Source of the DNA: Buttiauxella izardii
GTDB lineage: Bacteria > Pseudomonadota > Gammaproteobacteria > Enterobacterales > Enterobacteriaceae
DNA length: 64,000 nt
Assembly: GCF_003601925.1 (NCBI RefSeq)
Contig: NZ_QZWH01000001.1
Span: forward strand, 124,001-188,000
Direction: 5' to 3'
The translations under genes and the position numbers were made by a program. Each line of letters starts with the position of its first letter. The stretch's first letter is position 1. This document shows, in pieces, positions 41,451 through 50,300 of the stretch. The notes below the pieces were generated by a model. It was not told where the DNA came from and ran no database searches. It was given only the letters and a program-made list of their open reading frames with translations.

Positions 41451-41858
41451 ATGAAAATCACAGTTGAAACTCACGTTAACGCGCCTGTTGAAAAAGTCTG
41501 GCAGGCATACATTAATCCGGAAGATGTAAAGCAATGGAATACGGCTTCACCCGACTGGCACACGCCAACCGCCGCCGCTGATTTCAGGGAAGGCGGCGCG
41601 TTTTCATTCCGTATGGAAGCCAAAGACGGCAGCATGGGGTTTGATTTTGCGGGCGTTTATACGCGCATCATCCAGCATAAATTAATCGAGTACACTTTCG
41701 GCGACCGCGAAGCGAAAGTGGAATTTACGCCAGCCGGAGAGGGCGTTGATGTGCGGCTGGAATTCGACCCGGATAAGCAATATCCGGTCGAGCATCAAAA
41801 GGGCGGCTGGCAGGCGATTCTGGAAAACTTTGCGCGGTATGTTGAGGCGCAGGGGTAA
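41451..41858 (+). CDS. SRPBCC/AHSA1-family protein
   Basis: A 135-residue START-like (SRPBCC, AHSA1-type) protein: it opens with ETHVNAPVEKVWQAY, then DVKQWNTASPDWHTP, and ends with GGWQAILENFARYVE, all usual for this family of small hydrophobic-ligand folds. No catalytic role can be read from it. It has its own upstream region and a CACCGGAGAG site. It takes the place of ycjD between fabI and sapF. Confidence 0.85.
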   Translation: MKITVETHVNAPVEKVWQAYINPEDVKQWNTASPDWHTPTAAADFREGGAFSFRMEAKDGSMGFDFAGVYTRIIQHKLIEYTFGDREAKVEFTPAGEGVDVRLEFDPDKQYPVEHQKGGWQAILENFARYVEAQG

Positions 41859-41867
41859 TCATAAAAA

Positions 41868-41905
41868 CGCTGCCGGGTAGCGGAAAGTTACCCGATAGCG
41901 CTGAT
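41868..41905. terminator. Hairpin between the SRPBCC gene and sapF
   Basis: GCTGCCGGGTA and TACCCGATAGC pair with one mismatch. It is placed between convergent stops, with an A-run on the left side favouring termination of the sap operon. Confidence 0.65.
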
Positions 41906-42711
41906 TAACGGTCTTTACGCCACGCATCCGCCGTTAACGCTTCACCAAAGTGACTGGCAATCAGGCGCTTAGTCAAATCATGCAACGGCGAGGCGAGTAC
42001 TTCAGCGGTGCTGCCACGTTCAACGACTTCGCCCTGATGCATCACGATAACTTTGTCGCTGATGTGCTTCATCATGCCGATATGCTGCGTGACATAAATA
42101 TAGGCAATACCGTGTTTTTCCTGCAGTTCCAGCATCAGGTTAATCAGTTGCGAACGCATCGACATATCGAGCGAGGCCAGCGCTTCATCGGCAATCACCA
42201 CCTTCGGGCGCAAAATCATCGCACGGGCTAAACCCAGACGCTGTTTCTGACCTGGCGCCAGCATATGCGGATAATAACTGGCGTGGTCGGGCAGCAAACC
42301 GACCATGCGCAGCGTTTCGATAATCTGCTTATGGCGCGCTTCCGGTTCAAGATTGGTATTGAGGCGCAGCGGGAAATCCAGAATCTGCGAAATACGCTGG
42401 CGCGGATTAAGCGACGTGCTTGGGTCCTGGAAAATCATGCGAATATGTTGGCTACGGTAGGTATAGTCGCCGTACTCCAGCACATGGTCGTCAATCACCA
42501 CTTCGCCCGTCGTCGGCTCAACCATCCCCGCCAGCATTTTCGCCAGCGTAGATTTGCCTGATCCATTCTCGCCAATTATCGCCAGCGTCTGTTTCTCTCG
42601 CAGGGTGAAACTCAACGGTTTCACGGCATCAACATGCTGGCGACGGAACAAGCCGGTGCGGTAGCGAAACGTCTTACTTAAATTACGAACTTCGAGCAGC
42701 GTTTCGACCAT
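41905..42711 (-). CDS. sapF: SapF, ABC transporter ATPase
   Basis: SapF is one of two ATPases of the Sap transporter, a peptide-type ABC system linked to antimicrobial peptide resistance and, with its partners, to putrescine export and Trk potassium uptake. The 268-residue protein has Walker A GENGSGKS (47-54), a signature APGQKQRLGLARA and Walker B VVIADEALASLD. It is the last gene of sapABCDF and overlaps sapD by one base. Confidence 0.95.
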   Translation of the reverse strand: MVETLLEVRNLSKTFRYRTGLFRRQHVDAVKPLSFTLREKQTLAIIGENGSGKSTLAKMLAGMVEPTTGEVVIDDHVLEYGDYTYRSQHIRMIFQDPSTSLNPRQRISQILDFPLRLNTNLEPEARHKQIIETLRMVGLLPDHASYYPHMLAPGQKQRLGLARAMILRPKVVIADEALASLDMSMRSQLINLMLELQEKHGIAYIYVTQHIGMMKHISDKVIVMHQGEVVERGSTAEVLASPLHDLTKRLIASHFGEALTADAWRKDR

Positions 42712-43703
42712 TACTGACTCTCCATATTCAGCGGGAAGTGGCAGGCGTACAGATGGGTTTTAGCGCCCATCAGGCGTGGCGTTTCGATACATTCACGCTG
42801 CGCGTAAGGGCAGCGCGGCCCGAGTCGGCAACCCATCGGTAATTGTTCCAGTAAAGGAATCGCGCCTGTCATGGTATTGAGGCGGCTTTTATGCGGCATT
42901 GGGCTACCGAAATCAGGGATCGCGCGAATCAGCGCCTGGGTGTAAGGATGATGCGGCGTGGCAATCAGATCTTCGCTGGTCGCACTTTCCACCGTTTGCC
43001 CGCAGTACATCACGTTAATTTTATCCGCCCATTTACTGAGCATTTGCAGGTCATGGCTGATAAGCAAAATCGTGGTGTTGTTGTACTGATTCAGGCGCGT
43101 CAGCAGTTTGAAAATCTGCAATTGCGTGGTGGGTTCCATCGCATTGGTTGGCTCATCGGCAATCAACAAACGTGGCTGATTCGCCAGCGCAATGGCAATC
43201 ATCACCTTCTGGCATTCACCGTCGGTCAACTCGTACGGATAACTGCGCATCGCATCTTTGTGATCTTTAATCCCGACGCGGTGCAGCAGTTCAATTGCCC
43301 GACGTTTTCGCCAGCCAAAGCGCTTCCACCAGCGGCCTTTATACGTCCAGCCGGGAATATTCTGCGTCAGCTGGCGGCCAACACGTTCTGATGGATCCAG
43401 ACACGACTGTGGCTCCTGGAAAATCATCGACACGTTATGGCCGACTAAGCGGCGGCGCTCGCGTCCACTCAAACGCAACAGGTCGATGTCATCAAAGCGC
43501 ATACGGTCTGCCGTCACGCGCCAGTTGTCTTTAGTAACGCCACAAATGGCTTTGGCAATCAGGCTTTTGCCGGAGCCAGATTCGCCCACCAAACCGCGAA
43601 TCTCCCCTTCGTTCAGGGTCATACTCACGCGGTCTACGGCTTTAACCCAGCCATCGGAGGTCATAAATTCGATGGTCAGATTTCGAATATCAAGTAATGG
43701 CAT
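42711..43703 (-). CDS. sapD: SapD, ABC transporter ATPase
   Basis: SapD is the second ATPase of the Sap system and in E. coli is the ATP-binding factor (TrkE locus) needed for potassium uptake by Trk. It has Walker A GESGSGKS (40-47), a [12 protein letters not shown] signature and Walker [16 protein letters not shown]. The carboxy tail has the cysteine-rich oligopeptide-type motif [15 protein letters not shown]. The length of 330 is that of E. coli. Confidence 0.96.
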   Translation of the reverse strand: MPLLDIRNLTIEFMTSDGWVKAVDRVSMTLNEGEIRGLVGESGSGKSLIAKAICGVTKDNWRVTADRMRFDDIDLLRLSGRERRRLVGHNVSMIFQEPQSCLDPSERVGRQLTQNIPGWTYKGRWWKRFGWRKRRAIELLHRVGIKDHKDAMRSYPYELTDGECQKVMIAIALANQPRLLIADEPTNAMEPTTQLQIFKLLTRLNQYNNTTILLISHDLQMLSKWADKINVMYCGQTVESATSEDLIATPHHPYTQALIRAIPDFGSPMPHKSRLNTMTGAIPLLEQLPMGCRLGPRCPYAQRECIETPRLMGAKTHLYACHFPLNMESQ

Positions 43704-44593
43704 TATTGCACCCCCGCGTTGATTGCACGGCGTAAACCGTCACCCAGCAGGTTGACCAGCAGCACACTGATCATAATAGCCACTCCTGGCAGCATAACTG
43801 TCCACGGAGCGACATAAATCAGCTCCAGTGCGTCACCCAGCATAGAACCCCATTCTGGCGACGGAAGCTGTGCGCCCAAATCCAGGAAGCCCAAAGCGGC
43901 GATATCAAGGATTGCCATCGACAGCGCGCGCGTAATTTCGGTGACCAGAATCGCGGCGGTATTGGGCATCACGGCAAACCAGAGAATATTCAGCGTTGAT
44001 GCGCCATCCAGACGGGCGGCAATAACGTAATCTTTCTCCAGCTCATCGTGAACGGCGCTATAAACCGAGCGCACCATGCGCGGCAGAAGTGCGAGCCATA
44101 CCGCAAACATGGCGTGAACCAGATGCGGCCCGACAAACGCCACCACAATAATCGCCAGCAACAGGGAAGGGATTGACAAAAGCGTGTCGAGAATATGGTT
44201 CATCACCGCCGAGCGTAAGCCATGCGTTGATCCGGCAAACACGCCCAGAATCACCCCGAAAATAGCCGCCGCCAGCGTCACCACGAACGCGCCGCCCACG
44301 GTTGGGGCGGCGCCGCTCAATAAACGGCTTAATACATCGCGCCCGAGGTCATCCGTGCCGAGGAAGAATGACACATCGCCATACCGTGACCACGAAGGCG
44401 GTAACAATTGGTAGCCGAGGAACTGCTGGTCGATGCCATACGGCGCAAACACGCTGCCAAAGACGCACAACAGCACCAAAGCCCCGCAGCCGTACAGGCC
44501 AATCATTGCCGTGGTGTCGCCGTAAAATTTGCGCCAGGTCAGGCGCAGCGTGCTCGGCGGTCGCTTCTCGCGATAGACGCTATCGTAAGGCAT
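43703..44593 (-). CDS. sapC: SapC, ABC transporter permease
   Basis: A 296-residue DppC/OppC-type permease with an amino-terminal helix (about 30-52) and five more after residue 95. The EAA-type loop reads [30 protein letters not shown] stretch is typical of the family. The gene overlaps sapB by 14 bases and sapD by one. Confidence 0.96.
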   Translation of the reverse strand: MPYDSVYREKRPPSTLRLTWRKFYGDTTAMIGLYGCGALVLLCVFGSVFAPYGIDQQFLGYQLLPPSWSRYGDVSFFLGTDDLGRDVLSRLLSGAAPTVGGAFVVTLAAAIFGVILGVFAGSTHGLRSAVMNHILDTLLSIPSLLLAIIVVAFVGPHLVHAMFAVWLALLPRMVRSVYSAVHDELEKDYVIAARLDGASTLNILWFAVMPNTAAILVTEITRALSMAILDIAALGFLDLGAQLPSPEWGSMLGDALELIYVAPWTVMLPGVAIMISVLLVNLLGDGLRRAINAGVQ

Positions 44594-45545
44594 ACCATTC
44601 CTTATGTGTCAGTGGGTTTGCCATAGCACCCAAAATATCGGAAATCACGTTCACAATGATGACCAACGAACCGATGACCATCACCCCGGCAGAAATTGCC
44701 GTGTAATCTTGTTGACGAATCGCGTTGATCAGCCAGCGTCCGAGGCCTGGCCAACTGAACACCACTTCAGTGATCATCGCCAGCGTCAGCATGGTTGAAA
44801 ATTGCAGGCCGAGGCGCGGAATAACCGGCGGCAGCGCGTTATGCAGAACATGGCGATGCAGAATCGTCAGGCGTGATAAACCGCGAGTCGCCGCCGCTTT
44901 AATATAGTTTTGGTCAAACACTTCGATGGTGCTGATACGCATCAAACGCACCACTTCGGTGGTTGGCGCAACGGCCAGCGCAATCACTGGCAAGATCATA
45001 TGGCGAATGGCGCTGATGATCATTTCATCGCGGTAAGGCGAGTCCGAAAGCCAGGCATCAACCAGCGCGAAACCGGTTTCCGATTTCACTTCATAAAGCA
45101 AATCGAAACGCCCGGAAACCGGCAACCAGCCGAGCGTCAGTGAGAAGAACATCGTCAGCAGTAGCGCGAACCAGAACACGGGAATGGAAAATCCGACCAA
45201 TGCCAATGCGCTGATCAACTTATCTTGCCATTTGTTACGCATGATCCCGGCTAACATTCCGACCGGAATACCCACCAGCAAGGCGAGGCCAAACGCCAGC
45301 AGGCACAACTCCATGGTGGCCGGGAACACCATGCGTAACTGTTCGTTAATCGACTGGCCGTTAATGCTCGACACGCCGAAATCCCAGTGCAGGATACTTT
45401 CAAACCAGAACACCCAGGCATTCCACAGCGACGCGCCCTGAAGCGGCGCGTGCGGGGTGAAATAGTTGAGGCTAAAGCCGATAAAGGTCAGAAAAAACAG
45501 CGTCACCAGCAGCAACAGCAGGCGGCGCAGGGTGTAAATAATCAT
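44580..45545 (-). CDS. sapB: SapB, ABC transporter permease
   Basis: A 321-residue DppB/OppB-type permease with six helices, the first at about 8-27. The EAA-type loop reads [14 protein letters not shown]. It pairs with SapC in the inner membrane. It overlaps sapA by four bases and sapC by 14, showing a tightly coupled operon. Confidence 0.96.
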   Translation of the reverse strand: MIIYTLRRLLLLLVTLFFLTFIGFSLNYFTPHAPLQGASLWNAWVFWFESILHWDFGVSSINGQSINEQLRMVFPATMELCLLAFGLALLVGIPVGMLAGIMRNKWQDKLISALALVGFSIPVFWFALLLTMFFSLTLGWLPVSGRFDLLYEVKSETGFALVDAWLSDSPYRDEMIISAIRHMILPVIALAVAPTTEVVRLMRISTIEVFDQNYIKAAATRGLSRLTILHRHVLHNALPPVIPRLGLQFSTMLTLAMITEVVFSWPGLGRWLINAIRQQDYTAISAGVMVIGSLVIIVNVISDILGAMANPLTHKEWYALR

Positions 45546-47182
45546 GGTTTTTTCACCTCAACATTCTCACGGGAAACCCCGGCAAACGATGCGTTGCCAA
45601 ACGGACTCAGCACCAGCCCTTTAATGTCATAGCGATAGGCTTGCAAACGCAGCGATGACGCTAACGGTAAAACAGGCAACTGCTCCGCCAGAATATCCTG
45701 CGCTTCACGATACGCTTCAATGCGCGACGCCAGTTGCTGAGAAGCCAGCGCCTTTTGCAGCACTTCATCAAACTTAGGGTCACACCAGCGAGCATAGTTG
45801 GTCTGTGAGCGAATCGCCGCGCAGCTCAACATTGGGCGGAAGAAACTGTCCGGGTCGTTACTGTCCGTTGCCCAACCTGCGAGGGTTAAATCGTGGTTCA
45901 TGTCCATCAAACGCGCTTCCTGGAAGCGGCCTTCGACCGGCACAATAATCACCTTCACACCAATTTGCGCCATATCCGCCTGGATAAGTTCTGCGGTTTT
46001 CAACGGGCTTGGGTTCCAGGCTTGAGAACTGGTCGGCACCCAAAGGCGCAATTCCAGATTATGCAGCCCCAGCGCTTTGAGTTGCTGACGCGCTTTTTCC
46101 GGGTTGTATTCGGTAATTTTAGAATCACTGTCATACGCCCACGACGCACGCGGCAAAATAGAGGCCGCCGTTTCCGCTGTGCCGTAATAAATCGACTGCA
46201 TCAGGCGCTGGTTATTAATCGCCAGAGCTAACGCATGGCGCACCGCCGGATTATTTAACGGGGCTTTATTAGTGTTAAACGCCAGATATGCAATGTTCAT
46301 CCCTGGGCGCAACGTCAGGCGCAAACGCGGGTCATCGCGCAAAATCGTCAACTGGCTGGCGGCAGGATAGGCGAGTACATCGCATTCACCGGTCAGAAGT
46401 TTGGATAAGCGCCCGGTGCCGCCGGAACCTAAGTCCAGAACGACTTGCGGCATTAATGGCACGCCGCGCCAGAATTTCGGGTGGCGAGCCAGGCGAATAT
46501 ACTGCCCGGCACGATATTCGCTAATCTGGAATGGCCCGGTGCCCACCGGCTGGCGGTCCATCAATTCCTGACGATCGGCTTTGGTTAACTGCGCCGCATA
46601 TTCAGCAGACATCACAGACGCGTAATGCGTTGCCATGTGCCATAAGAAGGAGGCGTCGGGTTTTTCGAGACGAAATTCGACGGTGTTCTGATCCAGCTTG
46701 CGCACACTTTTCACAGAGTCCGGGAACTGAAGACTGTCGAAATAAGGATAGTTGCCGCCGTTAACGTTATGCCACGGGTGCTTGCGGTCAAATACGCGTT
46801 GGAAACTGAACACCACATCATCGGCATTCAGTGCGCGAGTCGGTTTAAACCACGGCGTGGTCTGGAACTGCACATTGGAGCGTAAATGGAAGCGATAAGT
46901 CGCGCCGTTATCCAGCACTTCCCAGCTTTCCGCCAGTTCCGGCACCAGGCGATAAGTGTACGGATCGACATCCAGTAACCGGTCATATAACTGTGCGGCG
47001 AGGGTGTCCACAGTCAAACCGCCGCTGGCCATTTGCGGATTAAAGGTATTTACCTGACCGTTGACACAATAAACAAATCCGCTGTTACGGATATCGGTTG
47101 GCTTTTCAACAGGTGATTCGGCGAATGCCGCGCCACTCAGGCAGCTAACCGCCAGTAACAGGGAGGAGATAATTCCGCGCAT
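45542..47182 (-). CDS. sapA: SapA, periplasmic peptide-binding protein
   Basis: SapA is the SBP family 5 binding protein of the Sap transporter. The chosen ATG gives [21 protein letters not shown], a clear signal peptide, and 546 residues in total, against 547 in E. coli. A frame open 20 codons further up has no signal and is rejected. The mature protein has the [20 protein letters not shown] stretch usual in this family. It is the first gene of sapABCDF. pspF lies directly upstream, whereas E. coli has the puu cluster between them. Confidence 0.95.
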   Translation of the reverse strand: MRGIISSLLLAVSCLSGAAFAESPVEKPTDIRNSGFVYCVNGQVNTFNPQMASGGLTVDTLAAQLYDRLLDVDPYTYRLVPELAESWEVLDNGATYRFHLRSNVQFQTTPWFKPTRALNADDVVFSFQRVFDRKHPWHNVNGGNYPYFDSLQFPDSVKSVRKLDQNTVEFRLEKPDASFLWHMATHYASVMSAEYAAQLTKADRQELMDRQPVGTGPFQISEYRAGQYIRLARHPKFWRGVPLMPQVVLDLGSGGTGRLSKLLTGECDVLAYPAASQLTILRDDPRLRLTLRPGMNIAYLAFNTNKAPLNNPAVRHALALAINNQRLMQSIYYGTAETAASILPRASWAYDSDSKITEYNPEKARQQLKALGLHNLELRLWVPTSSQAWNPSPLKTAELIQADMAQIGVKVIIVPVEGRFQEARLMDMNHDLTLAGWATDSNDPDSFFRPMLSCAAIRSQTNYARWCDPKFDEVLQKALASQQLASRIEAYREAQDILAEQLPVLPLASSLRLQAYRYDIKGLVLSPFGNASFAGVSRENVEVKKP

Positions 47183-47309
47183 AAGTTTTTGAGTTTTCTC
47201 GGGTGATAGCCAAAGTGTATCGCACTCTGGAGGGCTTCCCAAAATATGTCAGGCTATTTTGCTTTTTTTATAAACAATGCCGGTAAAAAAGGTAAGGAAA
47301 TGCTGTTTT

Positions 47310-48296
47310 TTACGGCAACTCCGTCTGCACAACACCGTGCTTTTTAAGCAACGCGCGTAATTGGTGGTACGTCAACCCGAGCAAATCTGCGGCTTTACGC
47401 TGGTTGAATTTCGCCTGTTTCAGGCTTTGCTCCACCAGTGTTTTTTCCTGCTCGTTTTGCCAGCCGCGCAGATCCATTGGCAACGCTAATGGTGATTCGC
47501 TTTTTTGTACCGTGACGGCAGGTTTTCTGGCGAAGGGATCGAGAATGACATTATCGACCGGTTCATCACTGGAACCGTGGCGATAAACCGAACGTTCCAC
47601 CACATTTTTTAATTCGCGGATATTCCCCGGCCAGGCGTAATTCAACAGCGTCGCTTGCGCTTCTTCGGTAAATCCAGGGAACAGCGGGAGCTGTAATTCG
47701 CGGCACATCTGAATCGCAAAGTGCTCGGCCATTAACATGATATCGGGCTGGCGCTCGCGCAGCGGGGGAAGCGTCACCACATCAAATGCCAGCCGGTCGA
47801 GTAAATCAGCACGGAATTTCCCTTCTTCGGCCAGTTGCGGCAGGTCGGCATTGGTCGCGCACACCAGTCGCACATTCACCTGCAACGGCTGGCTGCCGCC
47901 CACGCGCTCAAGCTCGCCGTATTCCACCACGCGCAGCAGTTTTTCCTGCACCATCATCGGCGCGGTGGCGAGTTCATCAAGAAAGAGTGTGCCGCCATCA
48001 GCACGTTCAAAGCGGCCTGGATGGCGTTTTTGCGCGCCGGTAAAGGCTCCCGCTTCATGGCCGAACAGTTCTGAATCCAGCAGATTATCGTTCAGTGCGG
48101 CGCAGTTCAGGGAAATAAACGGCCCTTGCCAACGACGTGAAAGAAAGTGCAAACGGTTAGCAATCAGCTCTTTACCCGTGCCACGCTCGCCTATCACTAA
48201 CACCGGTTTTTCCAGTGGTGCCAGGCGCGAAACTTGCTCAAGCACCTCAAGAAAACTGTTCGCCTCGCCAATCAGGTTATCTTTGCTCTCTACCAT
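47310..48296 (-). CDS. pspF: PspF, sigma-54 enhancer-binding activator
   Basis: PspF activates the psp promoter and is inhibited by PspA. The 328-residue protein is an AAA+ domain (Walker A GERGTGKE at 36-43, GAFTGA sigma-54 loop at 82-87, Walker B GGTLFLDE) joined to a Fis-type HTH at the end (KAADLLGLTYHQLRALLK). It lacks a receiver domain, as usual for PspF. ATG 48296 is chosen from alignment; its ribosome site is weak. It is divergent from pspA. Confidence 0.95.
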   Translation of the reverse strand: MVESKDNLIGEANSFLEVLEQVSRLAPLEKPVLVIGERGTGKELIANRLHFLSRRWQGPFISLNCAALNDNLLDSELFGHEAGAFTGAQKRHPGRFERADGGTLFLDELATAPMMVQEKLLRVVEYGELERVGGSQPLQVNVRLVCATNADLPQLAEEGKFRADLLDRLAFDVVTLPPLRERQPDIMLMAEHFAIQMCRELQLPLFPGFTEEAQATLLNYAWPGNIRELKNVVERSVYRHGSSDEPVDNVILDPFARKPAVTVQKSESPLALPMDLRGWQNEQEKTLVEQSLKQAKFNQRKAADLLGLTYHQLRALLKKHGVVQTELP

Positions 48297-48315
48297 GATG
48301 AAATTAACCAATAGT

Positions 48316-48360
48316 TAGTGAATTAAACCACTATAAACGTAATTTGAAACGAGTCAAATT
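48316..48360. promoter_or_regulatory. PspF upstream activating sites I and II
   Basis: Two dyads lie about 40-80 bases upstream of the sigma-54 promoter: TAGTGAATTAAACCACTA (48316-48333) and AATTTGAAACGAGTCAAATT (48341-48360). Paired sites here also overlap the pspF promoter region, which agrees with negative autoregulation in E. coli. Confidence 0.75.
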
Positions 48361-48395
48361 TAATCATTTTCTTTAAAATCAATGAAATAAAAAGT

Positions 48396-48410
48396 TGGCA
48401 CACCGCTTGC
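48396..48410 (+). promoter_or_regulatory. Sigma-54 promoter of the psp operon
   Basis: TGGCACACCGCTTGC has the invariant GG (-24) and GC (-12) with correct spacing, 60 bases before pspA. Confidence 0.93.
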
Positions 48411-48469
48411 AATATTCTTGTCGTGCAGGGTGCCAGGCACCTGAAATAATGACTAAAGAGGATTGAATT

Positions 48470-49141
48470 ATGGGTATTTTTTCTCGTTTTGCCGACATCG
48501 TGAATGCCAACATCAACTCACTGCTGGAAAAAGCAGAAGATCCACAGAAGCTGGTACGCCTGATGATTCAGGAAATGGAAGACACGCTGGTTGAAGTGCG
48601 TTCCACCTCGGCTCGCGCGCTGGCTGAAAAGAAACAGCTTTCTCGTCGCGTAGAACAAGCGACCGCACAGCAGGCGGAATGGCAGGAAAAAGCCGAGCTG
48701 GCATTGCGTAAAGATAAAGAAGATCTGGCGCGTGCGGCATTGATCGAAAAGCAAAAAATGACCGATATGATTGCCACCCTGGAAGATGAAGTGGTGCATG
48801 TCGATGAAACCCTGGCGCGCATGAAAAAAGAAATTGGCGAGCTTGAGAATAAACTCAGCGAAACCCGCGCGCGCCAGCAGGCACTGACATTACGTCACCA
48901 GGCGGCTTCTTCTTCACGTGATGTTCGCCGCCAGCTTGATAGCGGCAAAATTGACGAAGCGATGGCACGTTTTGAATCCTTCGAGCGTCGTATCGACCAG
49001 ATGGAATCCGAAGCGGAAAGCCACGGTTTTGGCAAACAAAAAAGCCTCGCGACCGAATTTGCCGAGCTGAAAGCAGATGATGAAATCAGCGAACAACTGG
49101 CTGCGCTGAAAGCTAAAATGAACAACCAGGATCGTGGGTAA
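48470..49141 (+). CDS. pspA: Phage shock protein A
   Basis: PspA is an ESCRT-III-like coiled-coil protein. It binds damaged inner membrane to keep the proton motive force, and in resting cells it binds and inhibits PspF. The 223-residue protein is almost all helical and highly charged. The amino-terminal amphipathic helix [16 protein letters not shown] is the membrane sensor. AAGAGGA lies before the ATG. It is the first gene of pspABCD. Confidence 0.97.
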   Translation: MGIFSRFADIVNANINSLLEKAEDPQKLVRLMIQEMEDTLVEVRSTSARALAEKKQLSRRVEQATAQQAEWQEKAELALRKDKEDLARAALIEKQKMTDMIATLEDEVVHVDETLARMKKEIGELENKLSETRARQQALTLRHQAASSSRDVRRQLDSGKIDEAMARFESFERRIDQMESEAESHGFGKQKSLATEFAELKADDEISEQLAALKAKMNNQDRG

Positions 49142-49149
49142 TTAACTTT

Positions 49150-49180
49150 GCTGCGGCGTGCTCAGATTGCGCGCCGCAGC
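49150..49180 (+). other. Strong hairpin between pspA and pspB
   Basis: GCTGCGGCG and CGCCGCAGC form a perfect 9-bp stem in the pspA-pspB spacer, without a T tract. It may stabilise the upstream pspA mRNA, which would suit the higher dose of PspA over PspB and PspC. Confidence 0.7.
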
Positions 49181-49204
49181 AGGCTAGACTTGTAAGGAGT
49201 ACAC

Positions 49205-49432
49205 ATGAGCGCGCTTTTTCTTGCCATTCCGTTAACGATTTTTGTGTTGTTCGTCGCCCCCATCTGGTTGTGGCTGCATTACAACAACCGCGCTGCGAAT
49301 GGCGGGCAGTTATCCCAGGGCGAACAGCAACGTTTGGCACAGTTGACTGATGAGGCACGTCGTATGCGTGAACGTATTCAGACGCTGGAGCAGATTCTTG
49401 ATGCAGAACATCCGAACTGGAGAGACAAATAA
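49205..49432 (+). CDS. pspB: Phage shock protein B
   Basis: PspB is a 75-residue inner-membrane protein with one amino-terminal helix (about 4-24) and a cytoplasmic coiled-coil tail (LTDEARRMRERIQTLEQIL). With PspC it senses envelope stress and draws PspA off PspF. AAGGAG precedes the ATG. It is coupled to pspC by a one-base overlap. Confidence 0.96.
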   Translation: MSALFLAIPLTIFVLFVAPIWLWLHYNNRAANGGQLSQGEQQRLAQLTDEARRMRERIQTLEQILDAEHPNWRDK

Positions 49433-49791
49433 TGGTGAATACATTTTCCGGTCGTAAATTATGGCGTATCCCTGAAAAGGGCATGGTGAAAGGGGTGTGT
49501 GCGGGTATCGCGCAATACCTTGATGTTCCGGTAAAACTGGTGCGCCTGATTACCGTTTTAGCGATGATTTTTGGCCTGTTCTTCTTTGTTTTGGTCGCTT
49601 ACATCGCACTGACTTTTATCCTTGACCCGATGCCTGCGGGCGCGGAGCAGGGTAAACCACAACCGACAAGCCGCGATTTGCTTGATGAAGTGGATGCCGA
49701 ATTAGCGGCGGGTGAGCAGCGTTTACGTTCCATGGAACGCTATATCACGTCTGATACGTTCACGTTGCGTAGCCGTTTCCGTCAGCTTTAA
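49432..49791 (+). CDS. pspC: Phage shock protein C
   Basis: PspC is a 119-residue membrane sensor. It opens with the PspC domain ([28 protein letters not shown] in part), one long hydrophobic helix (about 42-65), then a polar tail that forms the second domain. It acts with PspB in signal transfer to PspA. The start overlaps the pspB stop. Confidence 0.96.
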   Translation: MVNTFSGRKLWRIPEKGMVKGVCAGIAQYLDVPVKLVRLITVLAMIFGLFFFVLVAYIALTFILDPMPAGAEQGKPQPTSRDLLDEVDAELAAGEQRLRSMERYITSDTFTLRSRFRQL

Positions 49792-49798
49792 CCTCAGA

Positions 49799-49835
49799 CT
49801 TTCTCCCTCTCCAGGGGAGAGGGCCGGGGTGGGGG
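49799..49835. repeat. Intergenic palindromic repeat between pspC and pspD
   Basis: CCCTCTCC and GGGAGAGGG form a dyad followed by a G-rich CCGGGGTGGGGG tail. Closely similar elements are common between genes in enteric genomes. It lies inside the psp operon. Confidence 0.6.
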
Positions 49836-49880
49836 CGAACAGATCTCATGCAAATTCTTAACCGTTACACCGGAGATAAC

Positions 49881-50111
49881 ATGTCCAAATTCCAGACGGC
49901 TGCAAACAAAGCAAAGCCAGGCCTGAAAATCGTTGGCAAATTAGTGCTGCTGACGGCTTTGCGTTATGGCCCCGCAGGCGTCGCGGGTTGGGCGGTTAAA
50001 TCCGTGGCGCGTCGCCCGTTGAAAATGCTCTTAGCGTTAACGCTTGAGCCCATCATGGCGAAAATTTTGCGCAAGGTTTCAGCGCGTTACAACGGTCCTT
50101 CAGTTAAATAA
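49881..50111 (+). CDS. pspD: Phage shock protein D
   Basis: PspD is a 76-residue peripheral inner-membrane protein of unclear role. The central [20 protein letters not shown] stretch is nearly identical to E. coli. ATG 49881 has CCGGAGA upstream; an ATG 11 codons earlier is not supported by alignment. pspE, which follows pspD in E. coli, is absent; a terminator and the ycj operon come next. Confidence 0.93.
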   Translation: MSKFQTAANKAKPGLKIVGKLVLLTALRYGPAGVAGWAVKSVARRPLKMLLALTLEPIMAKILRKVSARYNGPSVK

Positions 50112-50123
50112 CCCTTCTTCTGA

Positions 50124-50162
50124 ACCTGTTCCGCTCCTTCAGGAGTGGAACAGTTCCTTTTC
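50124..50162 (+). terminator. psp operon terminator
   Basis: CTGTTCCGCTCC and GGAGTGGAACAG form a 12-bp stem with one G-T pair around TTCA, followed by a T-rich run. Confidence 0.9.
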
Positions 50163-50234
50163 TACGATTCCATTCCCGTTGTTTCATTTAAATTTGCGTT
50201 ACCTCACAAATATTAATCTTCAGATTCCCCCGCG

Positions 50235-50286
50235 TTGACACAAAAATAAACCGAGAGTAGTCTCGCTTCTCGTGGTACCGCTCCCA
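50235..50286 (+). promoter_or_regulatory. ycjM promoter with LacI-type operator
   Basis: TTGACA (50235-50240) and TAGTCT (50258-50263) are 17 bases apart. The operator GTGGTACCGCTCCCA at 50272-50286 lies just after the expected transcription start, the usual place for a LacI-family repressor. The same 15 bases recur inverted at 60297-60311. In E. coli the LacI-type regulator YcjW controls this operon; no ycjW gene is visible in the window. Confidence 0.7.
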
Positions 50287-50300
50287 TGAGAAAGCTAAAA

